Below, piece by piece: positions 1 to 7,199 of a stretch of DNA of 10,129 nucleotides. The notes under the pieces are model-generated. The model searched no databases. It was not told the origin of the DNA and was given only the letters and a program-made list of their open reading frames with translations. The first letter of the stretch is position 1. The number at the start of each line of letters is the position of its first letter. The DNA lies in assembly GCA_017883105.1 (NCBI GenBank), contig JADGOF010000053.1, positions 1 to 10,129 of the forward strand, written 5' to 3'. The translations under genes were made by a program, and so were the position numbers. This stretch comes from Acidimicrobiales bacterium (GTDB lineage: Bacteria > Actinomycetota > Acidimicrobiia > Acidimicrobiales > RAAP-2).

Positions 1-127
1 ATGGATGTTGTGTTGGTACCTACATCGTCCCAGGTAGAGGAGCACTTTCCGCGTCAATCACACGGCGGTGACCAGCGCGGATGCAATATCAGGGTCAGAA
101 TCCATTCGCGGGTTCCCACGTGGACTG

Positions 128-134
128 AAGGTGG
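128..134 (+). promoter_or_regulatory. Ribosome binding site that sets the start at 139
   Basis: AAGGTGG lies 4 bases before the ATG at 139. The reading frame is open back to position 1, but codons in 1-138 have many A/T third positions, unlike the gene body, and encode no recognisable motif. The Shine-Dalgarno match therefore argues for the internal ATG over the ATG at position 1. Confidence 0.6.
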
Positions 135-138
135 CGGG

Positions 139-1095
139 ATGGGCAACAGTGCCCAGGTGGAGAATCGCATTCCCAAGGTGCCCGCCACTCGGCCAGACGT
201 TGCTGACCGGACCCCCCGGGGGGTCCTAGTGCTGGGAATGCACCGTAGCGGTACCTCAGCCGTGGCTGGGCTGACCAACCTGTTGGGCCTCACCACCTGC
301 GTGTCGAACGATTTGATCACCGGCATGGCATGGAATCCCCGCGGCCACTGGGAGAGCCGCTCACTGACCCGGCTCAACGACCAGCTTCTGGCGGAGATGG
401 GGCACACCTGGTGGTACCCGCCGCCTTCTGGTGCCCTCTATTCCGACGCCGCCGATCGGATCGCCGCGCTGCCCGACGACGCCGGCCGGTACTTCGATCG
501 GATCCATCCCTCCGAGCCGTGGGTGTGGAAGGACCCACGCACATGTCTCACCCTCCCATTCTGGAGACAGGCATTGCGCCGTCCCCTGGCCGGCATCGTC
601 GTGTTCCGGAACCCGCTCGATGTGGCCACTTCGCTTCAGTTCCGCAACAGTCTTCCGCTGTCATTTGGCGTGGCCTTGTGGGAGCGCTACACGCGGCTGC
701 TTCTCGAGCATGCAGGCGGGATGCCCCTGCTGGTCTCGTCCTACGACGACGTTTTGCAAGATCCGGTCCGATGGTCCGAAACGGCACGTGCGTTCCTCTC
801 CTCCCTCGGCATGGCCGTCCACCCCGGAATGGAGAGCGACGTCAGTCGGTCTGTCGATCCGCGGCTCCGGCACACGCACCACAGCCGGTCCGAGATCCTC
901 ACCGGCACGCCGGCCACCATGGAGGTGTTCGAGGTCCTCGAAGGTTGCGTGGGAGCCCACCGCTCGTTCGTGCCCCCGCCATTGGCGGCCGAGGACCCCA
1001 CGGTGGGGGCGCAACTCCGGAGCCGCTGGCCCGACCGGCCGCCAGGCTGGAACGAACCACCCTGGGCGGTGGAGGACGAGGAGGTCAACCCGTAG
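139..1095 (+). CDS. PAPS-dependent sulfotransferase family protein (first of three)
   Basis: Predicted cytoplasmic sulfotransferase of about 318 residues, transferring sulfate from PAPS to a hydroxyl, probably on a glycan or lipid. Seen: the 5'-phosphosulfate P-loop LGMHRSGTS (residues 32-40), a WVWKDPR block (128-134), and the 3'-phosphate motif FRNPLDVATSL with R157 and S165 at the canonical 8-residue spacing, then YDDVLQDP (202-209). Known: this layout (HRSGTS, an N-x-R-G-x-W-E segment, KDPR, RNP) is typical of bacterial Sulfotransfer_3-type proteins found in exopolysaccharide and glycosyltransferase clusters. Length is normal and there is no signal peptide or membrane segment. The ATG at 139 is chosen over the in-frame ATG at 1 because of its ribosome binding site and the coding bias. 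It stands alone on the plus strand and converges on the glycosyltransferase gene, 73 bases away. The acceptor is unknown. Family call is strong; the role in surface-glycan sulfation is inferred from the neighbours. Confidence 0.88.
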   Translation: MGNSAQVENRIPKVPATRPDVADRTPRGVLVLGMHRSGTSAVAGLTNLLGLTTCVSNDLITGMAWNPRGHWESRSLTRLNDQLLAEMGHTWWYPPPSGALYSDAADRIAALPDDAGRYFDRIHPSEPWVWKDPRTCLTLPFWRQALRRPLAGIVVFRNPLDVATSLQFRNSLPLSFGVALWERYTRLLLEHAGGMPLLVSSYDDVLQDPVRWSETARAFLSSLGMAVHPGMESDVSRSVDPRLRHTHHSRSEILTGTPATMEVFEVLEGCVGAHRSFVPPPLAAEDPTVGAQLRSRWPDRPPGWNEPPWAVEDEEVNP

Positions 1096-1168
1096 CCGTA
1101 GCCGTGGCCCAAGGCGACGATGCTCCATGCGCGGTAGCCCTTCCCCGGCCGCGCGTCCCCGCTGGTTC

Positions 1169-3205
1169 TCAGTGGGCGGAGCGCTCGATCGGGCCCTCGG
1201 GGTCGAGCAGACCCCAGGTGCGTGGGACCATGGAGACGCGGGCCCGAGTCCGGCTCATCAGATCCCCGAGCCGCTCCTTCATCGCTTCGGGTGACCATGC
1301 TCGACCCGCCAGTCGGCGGGCCTCGACCGACAAGGTCTCCCAGAGGCCGTCGTCGCGGTACAGGCGGACCACGGCCTCGGCGAATCCCTCGGCATCGTCG
1401 GCCACGAGGGCGTGGGTCCCGTCGACGAGCCCCATTCCCTCGGCCCCGATGGACGTGGTGACCACCGGAAGTCCCATGGCCATGGCCATGCCGATCTTCC
1501 CCTTCATGCCCGCGCCGTAGCGCAGGGGTGCTACGAAGACCCTGGCTCGATCGAAGTAGCCGGACACATCGTTCAGGTAGCCGGGAACGGCAATCGTGTC
1601 CGAGGCAAGCGCCTCCACCTCGGGCGGGGGGTCCGACCCGAGGGCGAAGAAGCGAGCCGGCTCATGGTGCCGCACCAGAGGCAGGATCTCCGAGGAGAAC
1701 CAGTGCACCGCGTCCACATTGGGCAGGTGCCGGTAGCCGCCGATGAACACCAGATCGGCCCGACTCCCGATGTCGGGGGTCGGGGTGGTGCGCACCGCAT
1801 GAATGTTGGGCAGGACGATCGCGTCAAGGCCGGGGACCAGGGACTGCACGATGTCGCGTTCGGCGTTGGTCACCGTGCTGACGACATCGGCGGCGCGTAT
1901 CTCGTCGATCTCGTGGCGCCTGGCCCGACGTATCGCGTGCTCGGTCAACTTAGTGCCCTCTTCCGGCGGGTCCAGTGCCTGGTGGCGCTCTTCGCGGAGG
2001 AAGTGGAGGTCGACGGCGTCATACACCACGACCGCGTGTGGAAAGTGGAGGCGGACCGCATTGCGCTGGAGGGCGGAGACGGTAGGCCGGCTGAGGATGA
2101 CCAGGTCGTAGAGGCCGTTTCGCCCTGCAGCCATTGTGGCCATGTCGGCCCCCGTGCAGTAGACCTCGATGCCGGCCCGGCGGAGCCAGCCGGAGTAGGG
2201 CTGGCGTTCAATGCGGTCGAACGGGAAAAAGGTGACCTCGCAACCCATCTCATGGAGGAGCCGGAGGATCCATGCCATCCGCTGCCCGCCGGACGACTGG
2301 TCCGGAGGAAAGAGATCGAGGTCGGACACCAGCACCCGAGGCCGGTCCGGCACCCGGCCGCCGCGCATACCCGCAGCTGTGCCCGGCGGGTAGTGGTGCA
2401 GGAGCTCCTCCGCCCATTTCGCCTGGAACACCAGTCGGTTGATGTGCTGGCCGGACTTGAAGTGCCGGGTCGATGCGCCGGATGCGTCCTCGGTGCCGAA
2501 CGTCGCCCCCTCGAGGTGAATGACGCGCGCCTCGGGCTCGTAGAGGACGACGTGGCCCGTCGATCGCAAGGTGAAGCACAGGTCGGAGTCCTCGTAGAAG
2601 CCAGGTGCGAAGCACTCGTCGAAGCCACCGGCTGCTTCAAAGAGCTGGCGCCCAACCAGGAGACATGCGCCAGAGCAGTAGTCGACCTCGCGCCGGAAGC
2701 CATACTCGGGGTCGTGTGGATTGCGGCCCCGGCCATAGTTGACGCCCGTGGCATCGGACCAGATGAGCCCTCCCGCCTCTTGGAGCAGCCCGTCGGGGCT
2801 GACCAGCATGGCCCCTACCGCCCCCACGTCAGGTCCGGACTGTACCGCGTCGAGAAGGGCCTCGAGCCAGCCCGGCTCCACCTCGGTGTCATTGTTGAGA
2901 AACACCAGGTAGTCGCCCACCGCATGGCGGGCACCAAGATTGGCGGCGCGGGTGAAACCCAGGTTGTGCTCGGACCGGATCAACCGGAGTCCGGGTAGAT
3001 CACCCAGTCCTTCGGCACCCGGATCGCCGGACCCATCGTCGACCAGGATCAGCTCGTACTTCTCGCCAGGGGTGTTCTTCCGGATTCGATCGATGCACCG
3101 GGCCGTGATCTCGATGGCATCGAAGAAGCAGACAACGATGGAGACCAGCGGCGAACCGTGCCCGTCCACTCCAATGGCAGCCTTCGGAGTGGCTCCTGGG
3201 TTCAT
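1169..3205 (-). CDS. Two-domain glycosyltransferase: N-terminal GT2 fold, C-terminal GT4-like fold
   Basis: A 678-residue protein carrying two glycosyltransferase modules, so it may add two sugars in succession. Seen: the N-terminal GT-A/GT2 domain (about 20-235) has VSIVV (21-25), the nucleotide-binding DDGS (56-59), the metal-binding NNDTE (104-108) and the GFYEDSDLCFTLR block (202-214), whose ED pair is typical of the rhamnosyltransferase-like GT2 group. A GT-B/GT4-like domain follows (about 288-655), with a Rossmann start PRVLVSDLD (289-297) and a donor-binding APLRYGAGMKGK segment (559-570). No transmembrane helix is evident, so it is probably cytoplasmic or membrane-peripheral. Known: GT2-GT4 fusions of this kind occur in bacterial polysaccharide clusters. 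Its ATG overlaps the stop of the upstream methyltransferase gene as ATGA, with no strong ribosome binding site of its own, which suggests translational coupling. Donor and acceptor sugars cannot be read from the sequence. Confidence 0.9.
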   Translation of the reverse strand: MNPGATPKAAIGVDGHGSPLVSIVVCFFDAIEITARCIDRIRKNTPGEKYELILVDDGSGDPGAEGLGDLPGLRLIRSEHNLGFTRAANLGARHAVGDYLVFLNNDTEVEPGWLEALLDAVQSGPDVGAVGAMLVSPDGLLQEAGGLIWSDATGVNYGRGRNPHDPEYGFRREVDYCSGACLLVGRQLFEAAGGFDECFAPGFYEDSDLCFTLRSTGHVVLYEPEARVIHLEGATFGTEDASGASTRHFKSGQHINRLVFQAKWAEELLHHYPPGTAAGMRGGRVPDRPRVLVSDLDLFPPDQSSGGQRMAWILRLLHEMGCEVTFFPFDRIERQPYSGWLRRAGIEVYCTGADMATMAAGRNGLYDLVILSRPTVSALQRNAVRLHFPHAVVVYDAVDLHFLREERHQALDPPEEGTKLTEHAIRRARRHEIDEIRAADVVSTVTNAERDIVQSLVPGLDAIVLPNIHAVRTTPTPDIGSRADLVFIGGYRHLPNVDAVHWFSSEILPLVRHHEPARFFALGSDPPPEVEALASDTIAVPGYLNDVSGYFDRARVFVAPLRYGAGMKGKIGMAMAMGLPVVTTSIGAEGMGLVDGTHALVADDAEGFAEAVVRLYRDDGLWETLSVEARRLAGRAWSPEAMKERLGDLMSRTRARVSMVPRTWGLLDPEGPIERSAH

Positions 3206-4401
3206 GCCCCGGACCGGTGAGCCCGACCGGAGAACGCCGCTCGGACCAGCCGGTAACGCGAGAGGGTTCGCCAGGCACGCGACCCGGTGATGTCATCAAG
3301 CTGGCCACGCAGCAAGGCATTCTCGTCCTCGGCCCGTTTTGCCGCATCGCCGGCCGCCGTTCCCTCGTCCCTCAAGACATCGATCTCGTGACGGGCCTCG
3401 TCGAGTGCGGGGTTGACCGCTTCGAGCTTCCGGCACAGATCAGCGATCTCTTCCCGTGCCATCTGATTGGCGCCCATTTCGGAGGTGACCGCGACTTCGA
3501 AGATCGCCACCTGGCGGCGAAGCCGCTCGGGCTCCCACAGCTCGAACAGGCGGCCGGATCCCTCATCCAATGCCCGGGAGACGGCCTCGGCGAATGAGGC
3601 CGGTGTCGGTGGAGGCAAGGCACTCAATGCTCCCGCCGCTGGATCGTTGAGCAGTGAGAAGTCCGGGAGTGCCGCCAGCTGGGCCTGAGATGCCACGGCC
3701 ACCAGGTAGGGGACCGGCCCGGCCTGGTATCGCACCCAGCGATCGCCTTCCCTCCGGACGAAGATCTCGTCGGCCGCGTCGGCCGAGTCGGTGCCCGGCG
3801 CTCGGTCGAGGCGCTGCAGGGTCGAGCCTACCGTCACGATCTGGCCCCACAATCCGTGGTGGGAGAAGAATCGGCTCAGCAGCTCGTCGAACTCAGGACG
3901 ACTCAGCTCCTTGACGTGGTAGGGGTTGTGGTAATCGGCCGCTTCCGAGTAGATCTCCCGGTCCGGCGTCGACACCACGAACAGGCCGTCGGGGGCCAGA
4001 ACCCGACGGACCAGAGAGAGCAACTCATCGTGTTCGGTGATGTGCTCGATGACCTCGTAGCAGACGACCAGGTCGAATGAGGCATCGGGAAGGTCATCGA
4101 GCTCAAGCGCCGAACCCTGACGGAACTCGAGGTTGTCGAGAGGGTAATTGGTGGAGGCATGTTCGACCGCCTGCGAATCGAGTTCGATCCCCAGTACTTC
4201 CTTTGCCCTCTCGGCCAGGATGGCCGATCCGTATCCCTCGCCGCTGCCGAGGTCGAGCACCCGCCTGCCTTCGGCCAGGTCGGCCGCAAAGTAGTAGCGG
4301 TGAAGATGTTCGTACAGGACCTGCCAGTCATCGACCCAAGGGACGCAGCGCTCCCCGGTCCACTCGAGCAGTCGATCAATCTGTCGGGGAGGATTCGACA
4401 T
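3202..4401 (-). CDS. Class I SAM-dependent methyltransferase with C-terminal coiled coil
   Basis: A 399-residue protein. Seen: an N-terminal class I methyltransferase domain (about 13-200) opens with TGERCVP and EHLHRYYFA and has motif I VLDLGSGEGYGS (48-59), an acidic strand end GIELD (71-75), a motif IV-like FDLVVCYEVIEHI (109-121) and STPDREIYSEA (144-154). The tail (about 312-372) is rich in E, D, R, K, A and L with heptad character, suggesting a coiled coil, and ends in GSRAWRTLSRYRLVR (373-387). Known: this type of methyltransferase, and an S-R-x-W-R tail after a coiled coil, recur in proteins of O-antigen and exopolysaccharide clusters. Inferred: it methylates a sugar or glycan intermediate, and the coiled coil may link it to a partner enzyme. 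It is first in the operon with the GT2-GT4 gene. An in-frame TGA at 4417-4419 rules out a longer protein; no Shine-Dalgarno sequence precedes the ATG. Confidence 0.87.
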   Translation of the reverse strand: MSNPPRQIDRLLEWTGERCVPWVDDWQVLYEHLHRYYFAADLAEGRRVLDLGSGEGYGSAILAERAKEVLGIELDSQAVEHASTNYPLDNLEFRQGSALELDDLPDASFDLVVCYEVIEHITEHDELLSLVRRVLAPDGLFVVSTPDREIYSEAADYHNPYHVKELSRPEFDELLSRFFSHHGLWGQIVTVGSTLQRLDRAPGTDSADAADEIFVRREGDRWVRYQAGPVPYLVAVASQAQLAALPDFSLLNDPAAGALSALPPPTPASFAEAVSRALDEGSGRLFELWEPERLRRQVAIFEVAVTSEMGANQMAREEIADLCRKLEAVNPALDEARHEIDVLRDEGTAAGDAAKRAEDENALLRGQLDDITGSRAWRTLSRYRLVRAAFSGRAHRSGA

Positions 4402-4484
4402 AGGTGAAAGTGTTGATCAGCGACAACGCACCGGCTGGCAGGGAACCTTACTGCCGTCGGGACAAGCGTGGAAACCGGCCGAAG

Positions 4485-4498
4485 GTGACCGAGGTCAC
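4485..4498. promoter_or_regulatory. Candidate operator: perfect 6+6 inverted repeat
   Basis: GTGACC-GA-GGTCAC is a perfect dyad with a 2-base centre, in the divergent intergenic region. It lies 84 bases before the leftward ATG (4401) and 164 bases before the rightward GTG (4662). Its size and symmetry suit a dimeric regulator. No regulator gene is present in the window, so the assignment is inference. Confidence 0.35.
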
Positions 4499-4612
4499 GA
4501 TGATTCGATCCATGGACGGCGGCCGAATCGGACCCCGAAGCGAGAGCGAAAAGGGCCTTCCGGTCGGTCGGGAGCCGCCCCCGGGCCACGATCCGACAGG
4601 GGCTAGTGTGGC

Positions 4613-4628
4613 CCGACGGCAGCGTCGG
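4613..4628 (+). repeat. Short GC-rich hairpin in the presumed leader of the fusion gene
   Basis: CCGACG-GCAG-CGTCGG forms a perfect 6-bp stem with a 4-base loop. It lies just after a possible -10 (TAGTGT, 4604-4609) and 33 bases before the GTG start at 4662. It could be an operator or an RNA hairpin at the 5' end of the transcript. No U-tract follows, so it is not a standard terminator. Confidence 0.35.
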
Positions 4629-4652
4629 ACACCTTCGCCGAGTAGCCACGAC

Positions 4653-4657
4653 AGGAG
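4653..4657 (+). promoter_or_regulatory. Ribosome binding site that sets the GTG start at 4662
   Basis: AGGAG lies 4 bases before the GTG at 4662. The protein from this GTG begins SGRIAILIVDGYSP, a typical first beta strand of a nucleotide-binding fold. This is the main reason for rejecting the longer frame that begins at 4404. Confidence 0.7.
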
Positions 4658-4661
4658 TCTC

Positions 4662-6311
4662 GTGAGCGGTCGGATCGCAATTCTCATCGTTGACGGCTAC
4701 TCCCCGGTTACCCCGGAGACAACGGCTGATGCCATCCGCTATCCGTGGATCGATCTCTGCCTGCGTGAGGTGACCCGTCGTTCGGTCGGATCGGACTACG
4801 AGGTGCACATCTGGGACAATGCGGGGTTGAGCGAACACCGCAAGGTGATGGAGGCGACCGACCGGGTCCGGATATGGCCTGAGGAAGTGAGCCCCGAGTC
4901 CCGCCTTTCGCACGCTGCGGCGTTGGACAGGCTGACGGCAATGACCAGCGACGATGTCGAGTACCTGGTGCTTCTCGATACCGACGCCATCCCGATTGCT
5001 GACGACTGGCTCGGAACCCTGACCTCGAAGCTCGACGACGGGGCGGCCATCGTCGGAGTGTGGCGTGACGAAATGGCTCCCGAGCTCACACCGTTCGTCC
5101 ATGTGAGCTGCCTGTGCATTCGCCGAGAGGAGCTCCTCAGTTCCGGCGTCTCCTTTTCGGGGCGCGGCGACAGCGAGCCGGGGCAGCTCCTCACTCGAGA
5201 CCTCCTCCGCCGAAAACGTCCAGTGGTGGCGATGCGGAGGACGAACGCGGTCAACGCCCACTTCCTGTTGGGTGGGATCTACGGTGACACCGTTTACCAC
5301 CACGGCGCCGGCAGCCGCCCGGCCTGGTTCTACGCGTCACCGAGCCAGGCCGAAGATGAGCGGATGCGGTTGCTGCTGCGACAGGAAGCGTTCTCCGACT
5401 TCGACCACCTGGTCTCCGTGCTCCGCGGACAGGCAGCAAACGACATCTGGCCCGAGGCCCACGATCCCGGCCGAGTGGACGACGAGGCGCAGCACCGGTC
5501 CCCGTTTTCCGACTCCGACCCCGCGGCCGATCCGGTCATGATGGCCCACTACGCCAGCGGCGCCGAACTGGGACGGCTCCAGAGCCGCAACGCCCTCGAG
5601 TTCGAACGGTCGAAGGTGATCCTGGCCGAGCGCCTACCGGTCGGCGGACGGCTCATCGATGTCGGTGGGGGCCCGGGCGCCTACGCGGCGTGGTTCGCGT
5701 CTCGCGGTTACCAGGTGGATCTGGTCGACCCAGTTCCCCTCCACGTCGAAGCAGCCAGGGAAGCGAGCAGGGCCGGTGCCCAGTTCGGAGCCCATCTTGG
5801 GGACGCCCGCCAACTTCCCTTCGCCGACGCCTTCGCCGACGCCGTGGTGATGATGGGACCCTTGTTCCACCTGGTGACTCCCGCCGATCGGCACCAGGCG
5901 TTGAGTGAAGCCTTCCGGGTGCTCCGGCCAGGCGGGGTGATTGCCACCTCGGCCATGGGCCGGTTCTTCCTGTTCGGCCACGCCGTGGCCCAGAACGCGG
6001 TGAGCGATCCCGAGACCCTCCGTCGGGTGATGTCCATTACCGACACCGGCGACCGACCCGGCGACTGGGGACCCTTCCCGGCCTTCGCCCACCGGCCCGG
6101 GGACCTCGAGGACGAGGTGCGGAGCGCAGGATTCGACGACGTGACGGTCGTCGCCATCGAGAGCTTCTTCCACCTGCTCGGCGATATCGAGAGCCGCATG
6201 GCCGATGAGGCATCCCGGTCGGCGTTGTTCGAGCTCCTCAGCCGCTACGAGACCGATCCCGCGCTCCTCCACCTGAGCGGTCACCTCATGGCGATCGCCC
6301 ACCGCCCCTGA
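4662..6311 (+). CDS. Fusion protein: GT-A glycosyltransferase-like domain plus class I SAM methyltransferase
   Basis: A 549-residue fusion. Seen: the N-terminal part (about 1-262) looks like a GT-A glycosyltransferase, with a first strand RIAILIVDGYSP, then EVHIWDNAG, a metal-binding-type LVLLDTDAIPI (DTD at 106-108) and a later GDTVYHHGAGSR block (208-219, His213-His214). A polar linker (about 269-292) follows. The C-terminal part (about 295-549) is a complete methyltransferase: HYASGAELGRLQ, motif I LIDVGGGPGAYAAW (331-344), LVDPVPLHV, DARQLPF, GPLFHL and RVLRPGG. Known: that second half matches a common stand-alone bacterial methyltransferase type, so both halves look full length. Inferred: the protein transfers a sugar and methylates it or its acceptor. 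The GT half is divergent and the donor unknown. The frame is uninterrupted across the join. The gene is divergent from the methyltransferase-glycosyltransferase operon and converges on a sulfotransferase gene 18 bases away. The methyltransferase call is firmer than the glycosyltransferase call. Confidence 0.85.
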   Translation: MSGRIAILIVDGYSPVTPETTADAIRYPWIDLCLREVTRRSVGSDYEVHIWDNAGLSEHRKVMEATDRVRIWPEEVSPESRLSHAAALDRLTAMTSDDVEYLVLLDTDAIPIADDWLGTLTSKLDDGAAIVGVWRDEMAPELTPFVHVSCLCIRREELLSSGVSFSGRGDSEPGQLLTRDLLRRKRPVVAMRRTNAVNAHFLLGGIYGDTVYHHGAGSRPAWFYASPSQAEDERMRLLLRQEAFSDFDHLVSVLRGQAANDIWPEAHDPGRVDDEAQHRSPFSDSDPAADPVMMAHYASGAELGRLQSRNALEFERSKVILAERLPVGGRLIDVGGGPGAYAAWFASRGYQVDLVDPVPLHVEAAREASRAGAQFGAHLGDARQLPFADAFADAVVMMGPLFHLVTPADRHQALSEAFRVLRPGGVIATSAMGRFFLFGHAVAQNAVSDPETLRRVMSITDTGDRPGDWGPFPAFAHRPGDLEDEVRSAGFDDVTVVAIESFFHLLGDIESRMADEASRSALFELLSRYETDPALLHLSGHLMAIAHRP

Positions 6312-6329
6312 TCCGGGAGGTGCGACGGA

Positions 6330-7199
6330 CTACCCGGCAATCGGGAATCCCAGAGCTGCCACCTCGGACAACTGCTGCCCGGTGAAGGCGGAGAGCCCCG
6401 AGCGGCGCCATCGACCAGACGATCCGGGCCTCTTGGGCATGCCCGTCAGTTGGGCCAGCAGCCCTGGAGAAGCATCGATCGCCAGAAACTCGACGATCCG
6501 GCGCACCCCGCTCGCCGGGTCGGCCCAGAGGTCGTCGAAGTTCACGAGCAAGAAGCCATCCCCGAGCAGCGCCTCCCCGAGCTCGACAGCTCTCTTGTTC
6601 GCTTGGATCCAATAGTCCAGTGCCGTCGACACGGAGATGGTCACCTCGGGTTCGATGCCGTAGAGCCGTCCCCAGGTGTGCACCTGCCACTGATTGGTGC
6701 TGTAGGCCATGTCGAGACCGTTGCGTATGACGTGCACGTAACGCAGGTGTCCGTTGAAGTGGCGGTAGAGGTGCTCTACGTAGACGTGTGAGTTGGGCTC
6801 CTTCCAACCCCATGCGGCGTGCGATTCGCCTGACGTGCCCCTCTCGACGAGGCTCGCGAGCCGGCCGTCGGTCCAGTCCCGACCGAGGCCCTGGTGACCG
6901 AGATCCGACGCGGCCCCGGTGAGGAATTCCTCGGTTCCGGAACTCACTTTGAGCCGGCCGTTCATGGCCGCTTCGAGGATCGTGAGCGCCGTGTCGATGT
7001 CACCACCGCCATCGTGGAGATGCTCGAGGTACCAGGCCGGCCGGCGGAGCAACAAGGTGGCCCAGAGGTTGTCACCCGATTCGTTGAGGTCCGCTCCGAT
7101 GTACACCCCGAGGCGACGGGCCATCTCCGCCACGACACGGGTACCGCTTCCCCCGACACCTCCGATGACCAGGGGACCCGTCGAGCTCGGCTGGATCAC
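6330..7199 (-). CDS. Sulfotransferase family protein (second of three)
   Basis: A 289-residue predicted PAPS-dependent sulfotransferase. Seen: a glycine-rich 5'-phosphosulfate loop GGVGGSGTR (13-21) at the very N terminus, a WGWKEPNSHVY block (130-140) comparable to the W-x-K-x-P segment of other family members, and the 3'-phosphate motif HVIRNGLDMAYSTN (156-169) with R159 and S167 eight residues apart. FLLVNFDDLWADP (216-228) matches the conserved strand before the C-terminal helices. There is no signal peptide or membrane segment. Start: GTG at 7199 overlaps the stop of the upstream sulfotransferase gene as GTGA, and the P-loop begins only 12 residues in, so a later start is not possible. 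The P-loop differs from the usual PRSGTT form (GVGGSGTR), marking a subfamily distinct from the other two sulfotransferases here. Substrate unknown; it is probably co-expressed and coupled with its upstream neighbour. Confidence 0.85.
   Translation of the reverse strand: MIQPSSTGPLVIGGVGGSGTRVVAEMARRLGVYIGADLNESGDNLWATLLLRRPAWYLEHLHDGGGDIDTALTILEAAMNGRLKVSSGTEEFLTGAASDLGHQGLGRDWTDGRLASLVERGTSGESHAAWGWKEPNSHVYVEHLYRHFNGHLRYVHVIRNGLDMAYSTNQWQVHTWGRLYGIEPEVTISVSTALDYWIQANKRAVELGEALLGDGFLLVNFDDLWADPASGVRRIVEFLAIDASPGLLAQLTGMPKRPGSSGRWRRSGLSAFTGQQLSEVAALGFPIAG

Larger units (their letters stand above)
4402..4661. other. Divergent intergenic region
   Basis: These 260 bases separate the methyltransferase gene (leftward) from the fusion gene (rightward) and must hold both promoters. 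A long plus-strand reading frame runs through from a GTG at 4404, but its translation is low-complexity, rich in R, G and P, and lacks any motif; I treat it as non-coding. The region holds two inverted repeats (4485-4498 and 4613-4628) and a TANNNT element (TAGTGT, 4604-4609) that could be a -10 for the rightward gene, although no good -35 precedes it. No convincing promoter for the leftward gene was found. Confidence 0.6.

Noticed and set aside
1..138. In-frame N-terminal extension of the first sulfotransferase from ATG 1
   Set aside because: Third codon positions are much richer in A/T than in the gene body, no motif is seen, and ATG 139 has a good ribosome binding site. The stretch is left as upstream non-coding DNA; I found no convincing promoter in it.
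1096..1168. Possible bidirectional terminator between the convergent genes
   Set aside because: I found no clean stem with a U-tract on either strand. The CCGTAG/CCGTGG triplet at the gene end is too short to mean anything.
1476..1492. CATGGC repeats encoding MAMAMG in the glycosyltransferase
   Set aside because: Too short to be a structural repeat, and it falls in a helix of the GT4 domain where small hydrophobic residues are expected.
1412..2998. Long plus-strand open frame (528 codons) antisense to the GT2-GT4 gene
   Set aside because: The opposite strand encodes a clear glycosyltransferase with motifs along its whole length. The plus-strand translation has no recognisable motif and is the usual by-product of high-GC third positions.
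4404..4661. In-frame N-terminal extension of the fusion protein from GTG 4404
   Set aside because: The 86 extra residues are low-complexity and lack motifs, while AGGAG before GTG 4662 and the start of the first beta strand there fix a better start.
3903..5303. Long minus-strand open frame (466 codons) spanning the divergent gap
   Set aside because: It overlaps the methyltransferase in another frame and the first half of the fusion gene on the opposite strand. Its translation has no domain and crosses two well-supported genes.
5820..5843. Perfect 12-base tandem duplication encoding FADAFADA
   Set aside because: Related methyltransferases have a segment of the same length here (LPFxDAxxDAV pattern), so this is convergence of codons in a normal motif and not an expansion.
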